DNA from: an uncultured Prevotellaceae bacterium
Lineage (GTDB): Bacteria > Bacteroidota > Bacteroidia > Bacteroidales > Bacteroidaceae
DNA length: 61,201 nt
Direction of reading: 5' to 3'
NCBI GenBank assembly: GCA_900318685.1
Contig: ONLL01000020.1
Location: 1-61,201, forward strand
Shown: positions 51,566-59,979 of the stretch, one piece after another
How the letters are laid out: the number at the start of each line of letters is the position of its first letter
Position numbering within the stretch: position 1 is the first letter of the stretch
Notes under the pieces: model-generated
The model's input: the letters and a program-made list of their open reading frames with translations, nothing else
Told to the model about the DNA's origin: nothing
Database searches by the model: none
Translations under genes and position numbers: made by a program

Positions 51566-53755
51566 TTAGTCTGCTAAAATGAAGTCCAGCTGACGGCGCT
51601 CGACATTGGCGCGTGCTACTTTGATGCGGATGGCATCGCCCAACTGGTATTTGCGGTGATGGCGTCGTCCCACCAGCTGATAGTTCTTCTCGTCGAACTC
51701 ATAGTAGTCGCCGTCCAGGTCGTGCATGCCCACAAGACCCTCGCAGTGATTCTCGTCGATCTCACAGTAGATGCCATAGCTCTGCACACCGCTGATATGA
51801 GCGTCGAACTCCATTCCCACCTTGTCGGCCATGAACTCCACCATCTTGTACTTGATGCTGTCGCGTTCGGCATTCTGTGCCGTCTGCTCCATCTCGCTGG
51901 AATGTTCGCACAGCTCCTCGTAATGCTCCTGGTTAGCTGAGCGTCCTCCCTCCTGATAGCGTGTGAGCAGGCGATGCACCATCGTGTCGGGATAGCGGCG
52001 TATGGGCGAGGTGAAGTGAGTGTAATAGTCAAAGGCCAGTCCGTAGTGACCGATGTTATGGGTCGAATACTTGGCTTTCATCATTGCACGCAGGGCCATC
52101 GTCTCGATGAGTTTCTGCTCCCTTCTGCCCTCAGCCTCACTCATGAGTTTGTTCAGGCTTCGTGAGATGGCACTACGCGTACCGCCGGTCTTGATCTTAT
52201 ATCCGAAGGGAGCCACCACCTGTCTGAGGTTCTCCAGCTTCTGCGGGTCGGGCTGGTCGTGGATGCGATAGGGCAGCGTCTTGGCTTTGGTGCCTTTGGG
52301 CACGCGTCCTATCGACTCGGCCACGGTGCGGTTGGCCAGCAGCATAAACTCCTCGATGAGCTGTGTGGCATCCGTCGACTTCTTGAAATAGCAGCGTGTG
52401 GGCTTGCCTTTCTCATCGACATCAAAGTGCAACTCTTCACGGTCGAACTTCACGGCACCATTCTGGAAACGTTGCTCCCGCAGGTGCTTAGCCATCTTGT
52501 CCAGTGTGCGCAGCTCCATGGCAAAGTCGCCGTCCTTGCCCTGTAAGATATCCTGTACTTCCTCGTAGGCATAGCGGCGGTTGCTCTTGATGACGGTATG
52601 TACGATTCGGTGCTTCTTCACATTAGCCTCCTCGTCCATTTCGAAGATGACGCTGTAGCACAGCTTCTCTTCGTCGGGGCGCAACGAGCAGATGAAGTTG
52701 CACAGACGCTCGGGAAGCATCGGGATGGTGCGGTCGACCAGATAGACACTGGTGGCCCGCTGCTGTGCCTCCTTGTCGATGATGGAACCTTCAGTGACAT
52801 AGTGCGACACATCGGCGATGTGTACGCCTACCTCATAGAGGGGAGCCCCCTCCATACCTCCCCCCGAGGGTGAGGCTTTCTTATTGGACTTATCTTTGGG
52901 CAAGATTCTGATTGACAGGGCATCGTCGAAGTCCTTGGCATCGGCAGGGTCGATAGTAAAGGTTGTCACATCGCGGAAGTCTTCCCGTCGGGCTATCTCC
53001 TCAGGTGTGATGTCAGCTGAGATCTTGTTGGCAGCATCCTCTACGCGCTGTGGGTACTTATAGGGAAGGTCGTACTGAGCCAGGATGGCATGCATCTCGA
53101 CGTCGTTCTCGCCTTGCTGGCCCAGCACGTCGATGACTTCTCCCACCAGGTTCTTCGACTCTTCCGATGGCCATTGCGTGATCTTGACCACAGCTTTCTC
53201 TCCTGTCTTGCCGCCCTTCAGTTTCTTCTTGGGAATGAGAATGTCGTGTACAAAGATGTTACCTTCTGTAATGAGGAAGGCATAGTCTTTCTCCACCTGC
53301 AGGATGCCTACGGCCTGACTGTGCTTACGCTCCAGTATCTCAGTGACGACGGCCTCCTTGATGTGGTTCTGCCGGCGTGCCATCATGGCCACGCGCACAC
53401 GGTCGCCTCCCATGGCCGACATAGAGTTGCGCTCGCTGACGAAGATGGGCTTGCCGCCGTCGTCGGGCATGAACGAGTTCTTGCCGTTGGCCTTGCGGAT
53501 GAAGGTGCCTTCCTGCACCATGTTCTTCAGGTTCAGCCTGTAAGTCGAGTTGTCCACCTTGCTCAGGTAGTCGTCCCAGGCCATCTCCTCCATGACGTCC
53601 ACGGCCAGCATCTTGGCAGGATGAGTGTTGAGCTTGAGTGCCTTGAAAATTTGCTTGAAGCTGAGTGCTTCGCCAGGGTGTGCCTGGAATAGTGCTTGCA
53701 CGGCATCGGCTACTTGCCGTTTAGTGAAGCGTTTTCCTCCTTTTTTCTGTCCCAT
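51566..53755 (-). CDS. rnr: Ribonuclease R
   Basis: 729 residues. The N-terminal helical domain (FTKRQVADAVQALFQAHP, about 10-60) is followed by cold-shock/OB domains (GTFIRKANGKNSFM; NIFVHDILIPKKKLKGG). The RNB exonuclease domain (about 260-590) has the metal-binding cluster DPADAKDFDDALSI, VHIADVSHYV, DRTIPMLPERLCNFICSLRP, and YTHFTSPIRRYPDTMVHRLL. A C-terminal S1 domain (ISGVQSYGIYCEIDE) ends the protein. It degrades structured RNA 3' to 5' in the cytoplasm. An extra stretch near residues 293-305 (ASPSGGGMEGAPL) sits between RILPKD and YEVGVHIADV and is encoded by a GC-rich palindromic-type sequence. First gene of a three-gene run. Confidence 0.95.
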   Translation of the reverse strand: MGQKKGGKRFTKRQVADAVQALFQAHPGEALSFKQIFKALKLNTHPAKMLAVDVMEEMAWDDYLSKVDNSTYRLNLKNMVQEGTFIRKANGKNSFMPDDGGKPIFVSERNSMSAMGGDRVRVAMMARRQNHIKEAVVTEILERKHSQAVGILQVEKDYAFLITEGNIFVHDILIPKKKLKGGKTGEKAVVKITQWPSEESKNLVGEVIDVLGQQGENDVEMHAILAQYDLPYKYPQRVEDAANKISADITPEEIARREDFRDVTTFTIDPADAKDFDDALSIRILPKDKSNKKASPSGGGMEGAPLYEVGVHIADVSHYVTEGSIIDKEAQQRATSVYLVDRTIPMLPERLCNFICSLRPDEEKLCYSVIFEMDEEANVKKHRIVHTVIKSNRRYAYEEVQDILQGKDGDFAMELRTLDKMAKHLREQRFQNGAVKFDREELHFDVDEKGKPTRCYFKKSTDATQLIEEFMLLANRTVAESIGRVPKGTKAKTLPYRIHDQPDPQKLENLRQVVAPFGYKIKTGGTRSAISRSLNKLMSEAEGRREQKLIETMALRAMMKAKYSTHNIGHYGLAFDYYTHFTSPIRRYPDTMVHRLLTRYQEGGRSANQEHYEELCEHSSEMEQTAQNAERDSIKYKMVEFMADKVGMEFDAHISGVQSYGIYCEIDENHCEGLVGMHDLDGDYYEFDEKNYQLVGRRHHRKYQLGDAIRIKVARANVERRQLDFILAD
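52841..52877. repeat. GC-rich palindromic-type sequence inside rnr
   Basis: GGGAGCCCCCTCCATACCTC, then CCCCCGAGGGTGAGGC. It starts like the copies at 3014 (GGAGCCTCCCCCCAG) and 47202 (GGAGCCCCACCCCCAG) and adds about 12 codons in frame to RNase R at a loop right after the DDFDDAL cluster. Confidence 0.6.
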
Positions 53756-53780
53756 AGTGGTAATAATTTATTTGTGCAGG

Positions 53781-53788
53781 CAAAGTTA
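53781..53788 (-). promoter_or_regulatory. -7 box of the rnr operon
   Basis: TAACTTTG on the minus strand, 26 bases before the ATG at 53755. A TTG at 53811-53809, 20 bp upstream, is a partial -33 box. Confidence 0.6.
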
Positions 53789-53820
53789 CGAAATCTTTTT
53801 GAATCCACCAACACTTTTGT

Positions 53821-55200
53821 CTAATTAATTTCCACGGCCAGTGATTCCTGGGGCATATTCTTTGGCAGGGTGACGGTGATGCGGTCGCCATCGATGGTGT
53901 ACTTCAGTCGTTTTCCTGTGCCGACGAGCCTGATGCTCTTCTGCGGCAGGTTGCCTGTCCAGCTGATGGCCTGTGGCAGTGCTTGTCCTTCATCGAGCCG
54001 ATAAATGGCATATTTCATCGTGCCGTCTTTCGCGGCGGTGAACCAGATGTCGTCCTCATGATAATGCGGTGTGATGGTTGTGCCGTAGACTGCCTTTCCG
54101 TACTTCCTAAGCCATTGCCCTATTGCATGCAGACGGTCTGTGGCCTCGGGATTGATGAGTCCTTCGGGTGTGGGACCTACGCCAAGCACCAGGTTGCCGC
54201 CCTTCGCTACGATCTCGATGAGTGTGGCTATGACTTCGCCGGCAGTCTTGTAACGGGCGTTGCGGGTATATCCCCAGTCGTCGGTCAGGGGGATGCAACT
54301 CTCCCAGGGATAGGGCAGCTGCTGCTCCGGGATGGCGCGCTCAGGAGTCTGATAGTTCTCGTAAGGGCCTCTGATGGTGCGGTCCACGATAATCAGTCCG
54401 GGCTGGTGCTTACGTGCCATCCGTGCCAAGGCGGGCATGTCGATGTCCTGCCCATAACGGCCCGGCCACACCCATCCTCCATCGAGCCAGAGGATGTCCA
54501 CCTTCCCGTATCGGCTCAGTATCTCTCCGATCTGCCGATGCGTAAACCGCTTGAACTGCTCCCAGCGCCAAGGGAACTGCTCGATGGGGTAGTTCACGTT
54601 GCGTCCTTTCTTGGCATAAACGTCCCACCAGTAGTACTGCGAATGCCAGTCGGGCTTCGAGAAGTAGGCGCCTATCGTGAACTGCTCCTGCCGGAAAGCA
54701 TCGAACACATGCCTGAGCACATCGCGGCGCTCATCATCCTTGAAGGCGTGCTTGGCGATGGTGTAGTCGGTCGCCTGCGAGTCGAACATGCAGAATCCAT
54801 CGTGGTGCTTCGTGGTGAAGATCATGTATTTCATTCCGGCATCCTTGCATGCCGAGGCCCATTGGCTGGGGTCGAAGTCAGTGGGACGGAACTCGTCGGC
54901 CAGTCCCCAGTACCAGTCCAGGTACTGCTGATAGGTGCGGGTGGTGTCGCGGGTGATCCAGTTCTCATCGCAGATGCTCCACGACTCCACGATGCCCGGA
55001 ACGGCATAGATGCCCCAGTGCAGCAGCACGCCGAATTTCAGGTCCTGCCATTGCTTGAGGTTCTCCACTACATCCGGTTCTGTGGGCCATTCGTATCCGT
55101 CCGACTGCTCGTGCAGGTTGTTCTGCTGTGCTATGGCCGTTGTCGAGCCGAGCAGCAGGGCAAGGGCAGTGGCAGCGATGGTTAATGTCCTTTTCATCAT
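53821..55200 (-). CDS. GH29 alpha-L-fucosidase
   Basis: 459 residues from the ATG at 55200 (MMKRTLTIAATALALLLGST, SPase I leader ending AIAQQ). GH29 features are LKFGVLLHWGIYAVPG near residue 60, WASACKDAGMKYMIFTTKHH with DGFCMFDS, FTIGAYFSKPDWH, and the nucleophile Asp in VDILWLDGGWVWPG. GNLVLGVGPTPEGLI follows, then a C-terminal beta-sandwich. The usual acid/base position is not obvious by eye; PERAIPEQQLPYPWESC is the corresponding region. It hydrolyses terminal alpha-L-fucose, for example from host or plant glycans, in the periplasm. It follows the beta-barrel protein gene by 41 bp on the same strand. Confidence 0.93.
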   Translation of the reverse strand: MMKRTLTIAATALALLLGSTTAIAQQNNLHEQSDGYEWPTEPDVVENLKQWQDLKFGVLLHWGIYAVPGIVESWSICDENWITRDTTRTYQQYLDWYWGLADEFRPTDFDPSQWASACKDAGMKYMIFTTKHHDGFCMFDSQATDYTIAKHAFKDDERRDVLRHVFDAFRQEQFTIGAYFSKPDWHSQYYWWDVYAKKGRNVNYPIEQFPWRWEQFKRFTHRQIGEILSRYGKVDILWLDGGWVWPGRYGQDIDMPALARMARKHQPGLIIVDRTIRGPYENYQTPERAIPEQQLPYPWESCIPLTDDWGYTRNARYKTAGEVIATLIEIVAKGGNLVLGVGPTPEGLINPEATDRLHAIGQWLRKYGKAVYGTTITPHYHEDDIWFTAAKDGTMKYAIYRLDEGQALPQAISWTGNLPQKSIRLVGTGKRLKYTIDGDRITVTLPKNMPQESLAVEIN

Positions 55201-55241
55201 ATTGGTCAATAAAGGTTTTAGGTTATTGTGGTGCTTTTTGC

Positions 55242-55937
55242 CTAGGGGCTCAGGGTTATTCCGAATACCAGGAATGCTTTCTGAGTGTGTGGGGTGGCTA
55301 TTAGCTGTGCAAAGACCGGTATCGACAGCTTCTCACTTAGTGCGATGTCCTTGGTGGCCTTCAGCGAGATGTTGGTCACGGCCAGGCCGCTGGTCTCGTA
55401 ATAAGAAGTGGCAAAGGGAACGAGTCCTACGGCTCCTTCCCAGTCGCAGCCCGCCAGTTGGAAGGGCACCTTAGCCTCCAGGTACGATGAGTATGCGCGG
55501 CTGCCTTTGTTGTTCTCTCCGTCATTACCGGCAAAGTTCGTGTACCATTGTATGCTGGCCAGTCCCAGGTCATAGCCCACGTTGGCCTCAAACACGTGGC
55601 TGGTGCGATGAGCGTCGTAGAGGAAATAGCGCTGCTCTGGGTCGTTTACCCAGTAGTCCGTCACGCCGATGTTCAGTCGGCCCAGGGTATAGGATGCCGT
55701 GATGTCTATCTCGTTGTTGTCATCCGGATTGGATAAGCCAGCGCTGCCACATGCCTCTAGTTTAAATCCCCTGTAGGCGATGCCCAGCGTCGGCTGTATC
55801 GACACTCCTCCCATGTCCTGGCCGCGCCATACATAATGGCTGATGATGTCGGCGGCGATGGTAGCCTCGGGCTTTTCCTGTGCCATGATGGCCGTGCTGG
55901 CCGTCATCAGCATGATGATCATCCGTAGTCGTTTCAT
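55242..55937 (-). CDS. Predicted outer-membrane beta-barrel protein
   Basis: 231 residues. Signal peptide MKRLRMIIMLMTASTAIMAQ. The rest is alternating short amphipathic strands (ISHYVWRGQDMGG, ITASYTLGRLNIGVTDYWV, FEANVGYDLGLASIQWYTNF, SSYLEAKVPFQL, FLVFGITLSP with a hydrophobic C-terminus). The pattern fits an 8-10 stranded outer-membrane protein. The VWRGQ stretch recurs in a Bacteroidota hypothetical barrel family; no function is known to me. The start overlaps the stop of the 63-residue gene (ATGA), so the two are translationally coupled. Confidence 0.75.
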   Translation of the reverse strand: MKRLRMIIMLMTASTAIMAQEKPEATIAADIISHYVWRGQDMGGVSIQPTLGIAYRGFKLEACGSAGLSNPDDNNEIDITASYTLGRLNIGVTDYWVNDPEQRYFLYDAHRTSHVFEANVGYDLGLASIQWYTNFAGNDGENNKGSRAYSSYLEAKVPFQLAGCDWEGAVGLVPFATSYYETSGLAVTNISLKATKDIALSEKLSIPVFAQLIATPHTQKAFLVFGITLSP

Positions 55938-56125
55938 ACCTGTGGTTCTGATGGTGTTTCCTTGGTGTCTTCTTCCGTCGCTTCGTTCCCCTTGAAGTTT
56001 CTCAGGAATTGATCCCAGTCCTGAAAGCCGGCCAGTAGCGACAGGCGATCGAGGGTCTTGCGGCTGGGCTTGCGCATCACCTCATGCTCCACAGCCTCAA
56101 GCAGTTTCTTCAGTTTCTGTTCCAT
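55934..56125 (-). CDS. 63-residue charged protein, coupled to the barrel gene
   Basis: MEQKLKKLLEAVEHEVMRKP, then SRKTLDRLSLLAGFQDWDQF and an acidic tail ending EEDTKETPSEPQV. The ATG at 56125 comes 1 base after the stop of the upstream glycosyltransferase gene (TGATATG), and its own TGA overlaps the next ATG, so it sits in an unbroken coupled chain, which supports it being real. The RKTLDRLSLLAGFQDWDQFL block resembles the second half of a small helical domain common in Bacteroidales proteins (TLDxLAxFxGYxDWxxF). No export signal; cytoplasmic. Function unknown. Confidence 0.7.
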   Translation of the reverse strand: MEQKLKKLLEAVEHEVMRKPSRKTLDRLSLLAGFQDWDQFLRNFKGNEATEEDTKETPSEPQV

Positions 56126-56126
56126 A

Positions 56127-57263
56127 TCATAGCAATTGTTGGTAAATCGAGGCGATGCGCCGTGCAGCGTCATTGCCCTCGAAGCGTCGTATGTATTGCC
56201 GGCCGGCTTCGATGCGCTGCTGTCGTCCGGGTGCTCCGTACAGCACCTGACTGATGGCATGAGCCATGTCCTGCTCGTTGTCGGGGTCCACATAGATGCT
56301 GTCGGGACCGCCGGCCTCTTCCAGGCACGACCCGGTGCAGGCCACCACGGGCAGCCTCTGGCTGATGGCTTCGATGACAGGTATGCCGAAGCCCTCGTAG
56401 CGTGAGGGATAGACAAAGCAGTCGGCCATGCGGTAGAGTGAGGGCAGGTCGTCGTCGGCCACGTTGTGCAGCATCTGCACACGGCTGTGCATGCGGTGCT
56501 CCAGGATGTATTCGTGTATCTGGTCGCTGTAGGGAGTCTGACGGCCCACGATCACCAGCGACACGTCGTCGGGCAGGTGATGCAGGGCTCTGACGGCCAG
56601 CAGCATGTTCTTGCGCTCCTCTATCGACCCCACGCTGAGCACATAGCGGTCGGGCAGCACATATTTCTCGCGCACCTGCCACATCTTGCTCGCCTCAGGC
56701 TCCTCGGTGAAGCGGGGAGCACAGCTCTGGTATACCACGTCGATGCGGCTCTTGTCGATGCCGCCCAGCTCGCAGATGTCGCGCCTTGTGCACTCGCTGA
56801 TGGCCACGATGCGGTCGGCCTCCAGCAGGGTCTGCCTGAACTTGCGGGTGTAGAGCTTCACGTCCACCTTATTATAATACTCGGGATGCCGCAGGAAGAT
56901 GAGGTCGTGAATGGTCACCACGCTGCGTATGCCGCTGTCGCTGATGCCCTTGGGCAGCTCTCCCGACAGTCCGTGATAGATCTGCACGCCGTCCTTCATC
57001 AGCTGTTTCACGATGCCGCCCGAGCGCCATAGTGCCTTGCCGATGGCAGTACGGGCATGGCTGGGATAGCGGAACGCGACATTCTCGCGGCCCACGATCT
57101 GTGAGCGCAGCTGCGTGATGCCGTTGTCGGGGGCATAGAGGCGCAGCTCAAACTCGTCCAGCGCAGCGAGGTCGTTCACCAGCGTACGCCCGTAGTTGCC
57201 CAGCCCCGTTCCATTTCTGACGATGCGTTTGGCATCGTAGCCGATAATCATCCTTTTTGACAT
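56127..57263 (-). CDS. GT4-family glycosyltransferase
   Basis: 378 residues from the ATG at 57263 (MSKRMIIGYDAKRIVRNGTG, then LGNYGRTLV). It has the GT-B fold: an N-terminal Rossmann half with YHGLSGELPKGI and VVTIHDLIFLRHPEYY, and a C-terminal half with VLSVGSIEERKNMLLAVRAL. The retaining-GT E-x7-E motif is YPSRYEGFGIPVIEAISQRL (about 290-310). By family it transfers a sugar from a nucleotide donor to a lipid-linked or surface glycan at the inner membrane. It is similar in layout to the glycosyltransferase at 59972. It is first in the run GT - 63 aa - barrel - GH29 and has a divergent promoter facing the aminotransferase operon. Confidence 0.92.
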   Translation of the reverse strand: MSKRMIIGYDAKRIVRNGTGLGNYGRTLVNDLAALDEFELRLYAPDNGITQLRSQIVGRENVAFRYPSHARTAIGKALWRSGGIVKQLMKDGVQIYHGLSGELPKGISDSGIRSVVTIHDLIFLRHPEYYNKVDVKLYTRKFRQTLLEADRIVAISECTRRDICELGGIDKSRIDVVYQSCAPRFTEEPEASKMWQVREKYVLPDRYVLSVGSIEERKNMLLAVRALHHLPDDVSLVIVGRQTPYSDQIHEYILEHRMHSRVQMLHNVADDDLPSLYRMADCFVYPSRYEGFGIPVIEAISQRLPVVACTGSCLEEAGGPDSIYVDPDNEQDMAHAISQVLYGAPGRQQRIEAGRQYIRRFEGNDAARRIASIYQQLL

Positions 57264-57272
57264 AATCGAGTG

Positions 57273-57304
57273 CAAAAATAGTGAAAAGTTTGGAGTTAGC
57301 CAAA
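57273..57304 (-). promoter_or_regulatory. Full promoter of the glycosyltransferase operon
   Basis: Minus strand: TTTG (57304-57301), 20-bp spacer, TATTTTTG (57280-57273). Only 9 bases separate the -7 box from the ATG at 57263, so the 5' leader is very short or absent. Confidence 0.65.
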
Positions 57305-57320
57305 CTTTTTCGTAACTTTG
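57289..57320 (+). promoter_or_regulatory. Full promoter of the aminotransferase-LicC-LicD operon
   Basis: TTTG (57289-57292), 20-bp spacer, TAACTTTG (57313-57320), 20 bases before the ATG at 57341. It overlaps the divergent promoter by 16 bp, so both cannot be occupied at once. Confidence 0.75.
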
Positions 57321-57340
57321 CACCGAAAAACTGATAAAAC

Positions 57341-58393
57341 ATGCAAGAAGAGTTCAATTATCTTGATAGGAACGAGTTTAACTTCGAACCCAGCGACAAA
57401 GTTGTGGAAGCCATCCGCAACTTCGACCCGAAGACCCTGTGCTTCTATACCCGCATCTACGACCAGGGCAAGAAGAGTGTAGTCAGCGTGCGTCTGAGCG
57501 AGATCTACGGTGTGCCCGAGGAGCAGGTGCTGCTGGCATACGGCGGCGAGGACATCCTGAAGAACGCCATTCACTACTACTTGATGAAGGGCGACAATAA
57601 GAAGATCCTCATTCCCGAGTTCTCATGGTGGTATTACAACAAGGTGGCCAGCGAGTGCTACGGCACCTTCGAGATGTATCCCCTACATGAGCAGGAGGAC
57701 ACGTTCGCCTATGATGTCGAGGAGGTGATAGAATACACCAACCGCATCCATCCCCGCATGCTGCTGCTGGCTTCGCCCAACAATCCTACGGGCAACAGTC
57801 TGACGCCGGACGAGATAGGCCATATCATGGAAAACATCCCCGACGACACCATGGTGCTCATCGACGAGGCTTACGCCAGCTTCATCACCTCTGACACCGA
57901 CTATATCGCTCCGCTGGTGAATCAGTATCGCAATCTGATCATCTCGCGCACCCTGTCCAAGTTCTACGGGCTCCCCGGCTTGCGCTGTGGCTTCGGGTTC
58001 ATCGGTGCAGGCCACGAGCATTTCGTGAGCTATATCAATAAGTACCTGGGCTATAACCGCTTCTCCGAGGCAGTGGCACTGGCTGCCCTCGACAGCGACG
58101 AACACTACCGCCGTGTGGCCGACGACATGGAGTGGGGCCGTCAGCTCTACAAGCGCGAGCTCGACCATCTGCCTGGCTTCAAGGTCTATAAGTCGGTGGC
58201 CAACTTCATCCTCATCAAGTACCCCGTCGCCATCAAGGATGCACTGCAGCGGGCTCTGGCCGATCAGAACTATAAGATCAAGTTCATGACTGACAAGGGC
58301 CTCGAGTCCTGCCTCCGCATCACCCTGGGCCGCAAGGAGCAGACGCAGACTGTGGTCGATACCATCCTGAAAGTTTTGAGGTTTGAGGTTTAA
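57341..58393 (+). CDS. HisC-like class I/II aminotransferase
   Basis: 350 residues. PLP-enzyme signatures: LAYGGEDILKNAIHYYLMKG, LLLASPNNPTGNSLTPDEI (residues about 143-161), VLIDEAYASF with the PLP-ring Asp, and IISRTLSKFYGLPGLRCGF with the Schiff-base Lys in SKFYG (about 207). The fold matches histidinol-phosphate aminotransferase, but no his genes are near. It is followed by LicC-like and LicD-like genes, so a role in making an amine-containing headgroup for glycan decoration is inferred. Aminotransferases of this type are found fused to phosphonate cytidylyltransferases (PntC) elsewhere. The last residues (LRFEV) are encoded by an AT-rich heptamer repeat. Confidence 0.88.
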   Translation: MQEEFNYLDRNEFNFEPSDKVVEAIRNFDPKTLCFYTRIYDQGKKSVVSVRLSEIYGVPEEQVLLAYGGEDILKNAIHYYLMKGDNKKILIPEFSWWYYNKVASECYGTFEMYPLHEQEDTFAYDVEEVIEYTNRIHPRMLLLASPNNPTGNSLTPDEIGHIMENIPDDTMVLIDEAYASFITSDTDYIAPLVNQYRNLIISRTLSKFYGLPGLRCGFGFIGAGHEHFVSYINKYLGYNRFSEAVALAALDSDEHYRRVADDMEWGRQLYKRELDHLPGFKVYKSVANFILIKYPVAIKDALQRALADQNYKIKFMTDKGLESCLRITLGRKEQTQTVVDTILKVLRFEV

Positions 58394-58450
58394 CAATAGT
58401 CATCCTGACCACAAACCATATATCAAATCTCAATCCTCAAATCTCAAATC
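58376..58450. repeat. AT-rich heptamer repeats around the aminotransferase-LicC gap
   Basis: TTGAGGTTTGAGGTTTAA ends the aminotransferase gene, and complementary TCTCAAA-type heptamers (58424-58450) precede the LicC-like ATG. The two sets could pair in the transcript. They are the same heptamers as in and next to rlpA. Confidence 0.5.
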
Positions 58451-58456
58451 AACAAT

Positions 58457-59182
58457 ATGAAAGGAGTCATCTTAGCAGCAGGCATGGCCAAGCGCCTTCG
58501 TCCCCTGACCGACGATCGGCCGAAGTGCCTGCTCGAGGTGTGTGGAAAGACGCTGCTGCAGCGCACCGTCGACGCCATGATGGCGGCAGGCGTCACCGAG
58601 TTCGTCGTCGTCACCGGCTATCGTGCCGACATGATATGCGATTTTCTCACTACTCACTACTCACCATCCACCTTCCACTTCCTCCACAATGCTGACTACG
58701 CTCACAACAATAATATCTATTCGCTGTGGATGGCGATGAAGGAGGTGCGGGGCCGAGAGTTCCTGCTCATGGACAGCGACATCCTCTGCGACCCTCAGAC
58801 AGTGCTCCGTGTAGCCCGTCAGCAGGGGTCGGCACTGGCCGTCAACCGCCATGAGCTGGGCGAGGAGGAGATGAAGGTCGTGGTCGACGACGGCATGCGC
58901 ATCACCGAGATCAGCAAGACCTGCCGCCCCGAAGATGCACTGGGCGAGAGCGTAGGCATCGAGAAGTTCACTTCCGACTACAGTGAGGCACTGGCCGTTG
59001 AGCTCGACAAGATGATCCTCCAGGAGCATCTCATCGACATCTTCTACGAGCGTGCCTTCGAGCGACTCATACCCCAGGGACATACCTTTACCGTGGTTGA
59101 CACCACCGACCTCTTCAGCTACGAGCTCGACACCCCCGACGACTACTATCGCGCACAGGAACTATGGCCAGCTACGACATAG
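58457..59182 (+). CDS. LicC/PntC-like nucleotidyltransferase
   Basis: 241 residues. Nucleotidyltransferase signature at the start: MKGVILAAGMAKRLRPLTDD followed by RPKCLLEVCGKTLLQRT. Then FVVVTGYRAD, HNNNIYSLWMA and FLLMDSDILCDP (the metal-binding Asp pair), and DDYYRAQELW at the end. NNIYSL is typical of choline-phosphate and phosphonate cytidylyltransferases. It is expected to activate phosphocholine, 2-aminoethylphosphonate or a similar headgroup with CTP in the cytoplasm. The gene overlaps the next one by 19 bp. No choline kinase or PepM/Ppd gene is in the window, so the headgroup cannot be fixed. Confidence 0.88.
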   Translation: MKGVILAAGMAKRLRPLTDDRPKCLLEVCGKTLLQRTVDAMMAAGVTEFVVVTGYRADMICDFLTTHYSPSTFHFLHNADYAHNNNIYSLWMAMKEVRGREFLLMDSDILCDPQTVLRVARQQGSALAVNRHELGEEEMKVVVDDGMRITEISKTCRPEDALGESVGIEKFTSDYSEALAVELDKMILQEHLIDIFYERAFERLIPQGHTFTVVDTTDLFSYELDTPDDYYRAQELWPATT

Positions 59183-59979
59183 ACCAGCTTCACGGGCGCA
59201 TCCTGCGCATCCTGCTGGCCGTCGACGACTGCTGCCGGCAGCATCATCTGCGCTGCTACATCTGGGCTGGCACCATGCTCGGAGCCGTCCGTCATCATGG
59301 CTTCATACCCTGGGACGACGACATCGACATAGCCATGCCGCGCCCCGACTACGAGCAGCTCATCGCCCATTGCCGTGAGTGGCTGCCGCAGCCCTACGAG
59401 TTCGTCTGTGCCGAGAACGATGCTTCCTATCCGCTGCCCTTCGGCAAGGTGCAGGACGCCTCCACCACCCTTATCGAGCGCACTCATCTGCTTTACCTCG
59501 GAGGCATCTACATTGATGTCTTCCCCATCGACGGTGTGCCCTCCGGTAAAAGCTATCTCCGCCAGTGGCTCCATTTTGCCCACTACGAATATCTCAAGCG
59601 GGTGCTCTACCTCATCCACCGCGACCCTTATAAGCACGGCCACGGACCATCGTCGTGGGTACCCCTGCTCTGCCGCAAGGTCTACACCATGACTGAGGTG
59701 CAGGCCAAGATACGCCGTCTGCTGCTGAAGTATGACTATGAGCAGTCAGCCCTCGTGGCCGACTATGACGACGGGCGTCGAGGAGCCATGAGCAAAGAGG
59801 TGCTCGGCTCTCCCACGCCCTACAGCTTCGAGGGCCATCAGGTGCCGGGCGTGGAGCAGTACGATGCCTACCTCAGCCATAAGTATGGCGACTATATGAC
59901 CATTCCCGACGGCGATCACCAGCGTCAGCACAACTTCCACGTGCTCGACCTCAACACCCCCTATCGTGAGCATGCATAA
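59164..59979 (+). CDS. LicD-family phosphotransferase
   Basis: 271 residues. The LicD signature is complete near the N-terminus: YIWAGTMLGAVRHHGFIPWD followed by DDIDIAMPRPDYEQL (residues about 32-66), then GGIYIDVFPIDGV. LicD proteins transfer phosphocholine or related headgroups from CDP/CMP carriers onto sugars of teichoic acid, LPS or capsule. It overlaps the LicC-like gene upstream (19 bp) and the glycosyltransferase downstream (8 bp), indicating tight coupling. Arg/His-rich codon choice and high GC are shared with its neighbours. Confidence 0.92.
   Translation: MASYDIDQLHGRILRILLAVDDCCRQHHLRCYIWAGTMLGAVRHHGFIPWDDDIDIAMPRPDYEQLIAHCREWLPQPYEFVCAENDASYPLPFGKVQDASTTLIERTHLLYLGGIYIDVFPIDGVPSGKSYLRQWLHFAHYEYLKRVLYLIHRDPYKHGHGPSSWVPLLCRKVYTMTEVQAKIRRLLLKYDYEQSALVADYDDGRRGAMSKEVLGSPTPYSFEGHQVPGVEQYDAYLSHKYGDYMTIPDGDHQRQHNFHVLDLNTPYREHA

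Noticed and set aside
53983-55185. 400-codon plus-strand frame opposite the GH29 gene
   Set aside because: The GH29 frame has the full fucosidase motif set; the antisense frame has no start context or domain.
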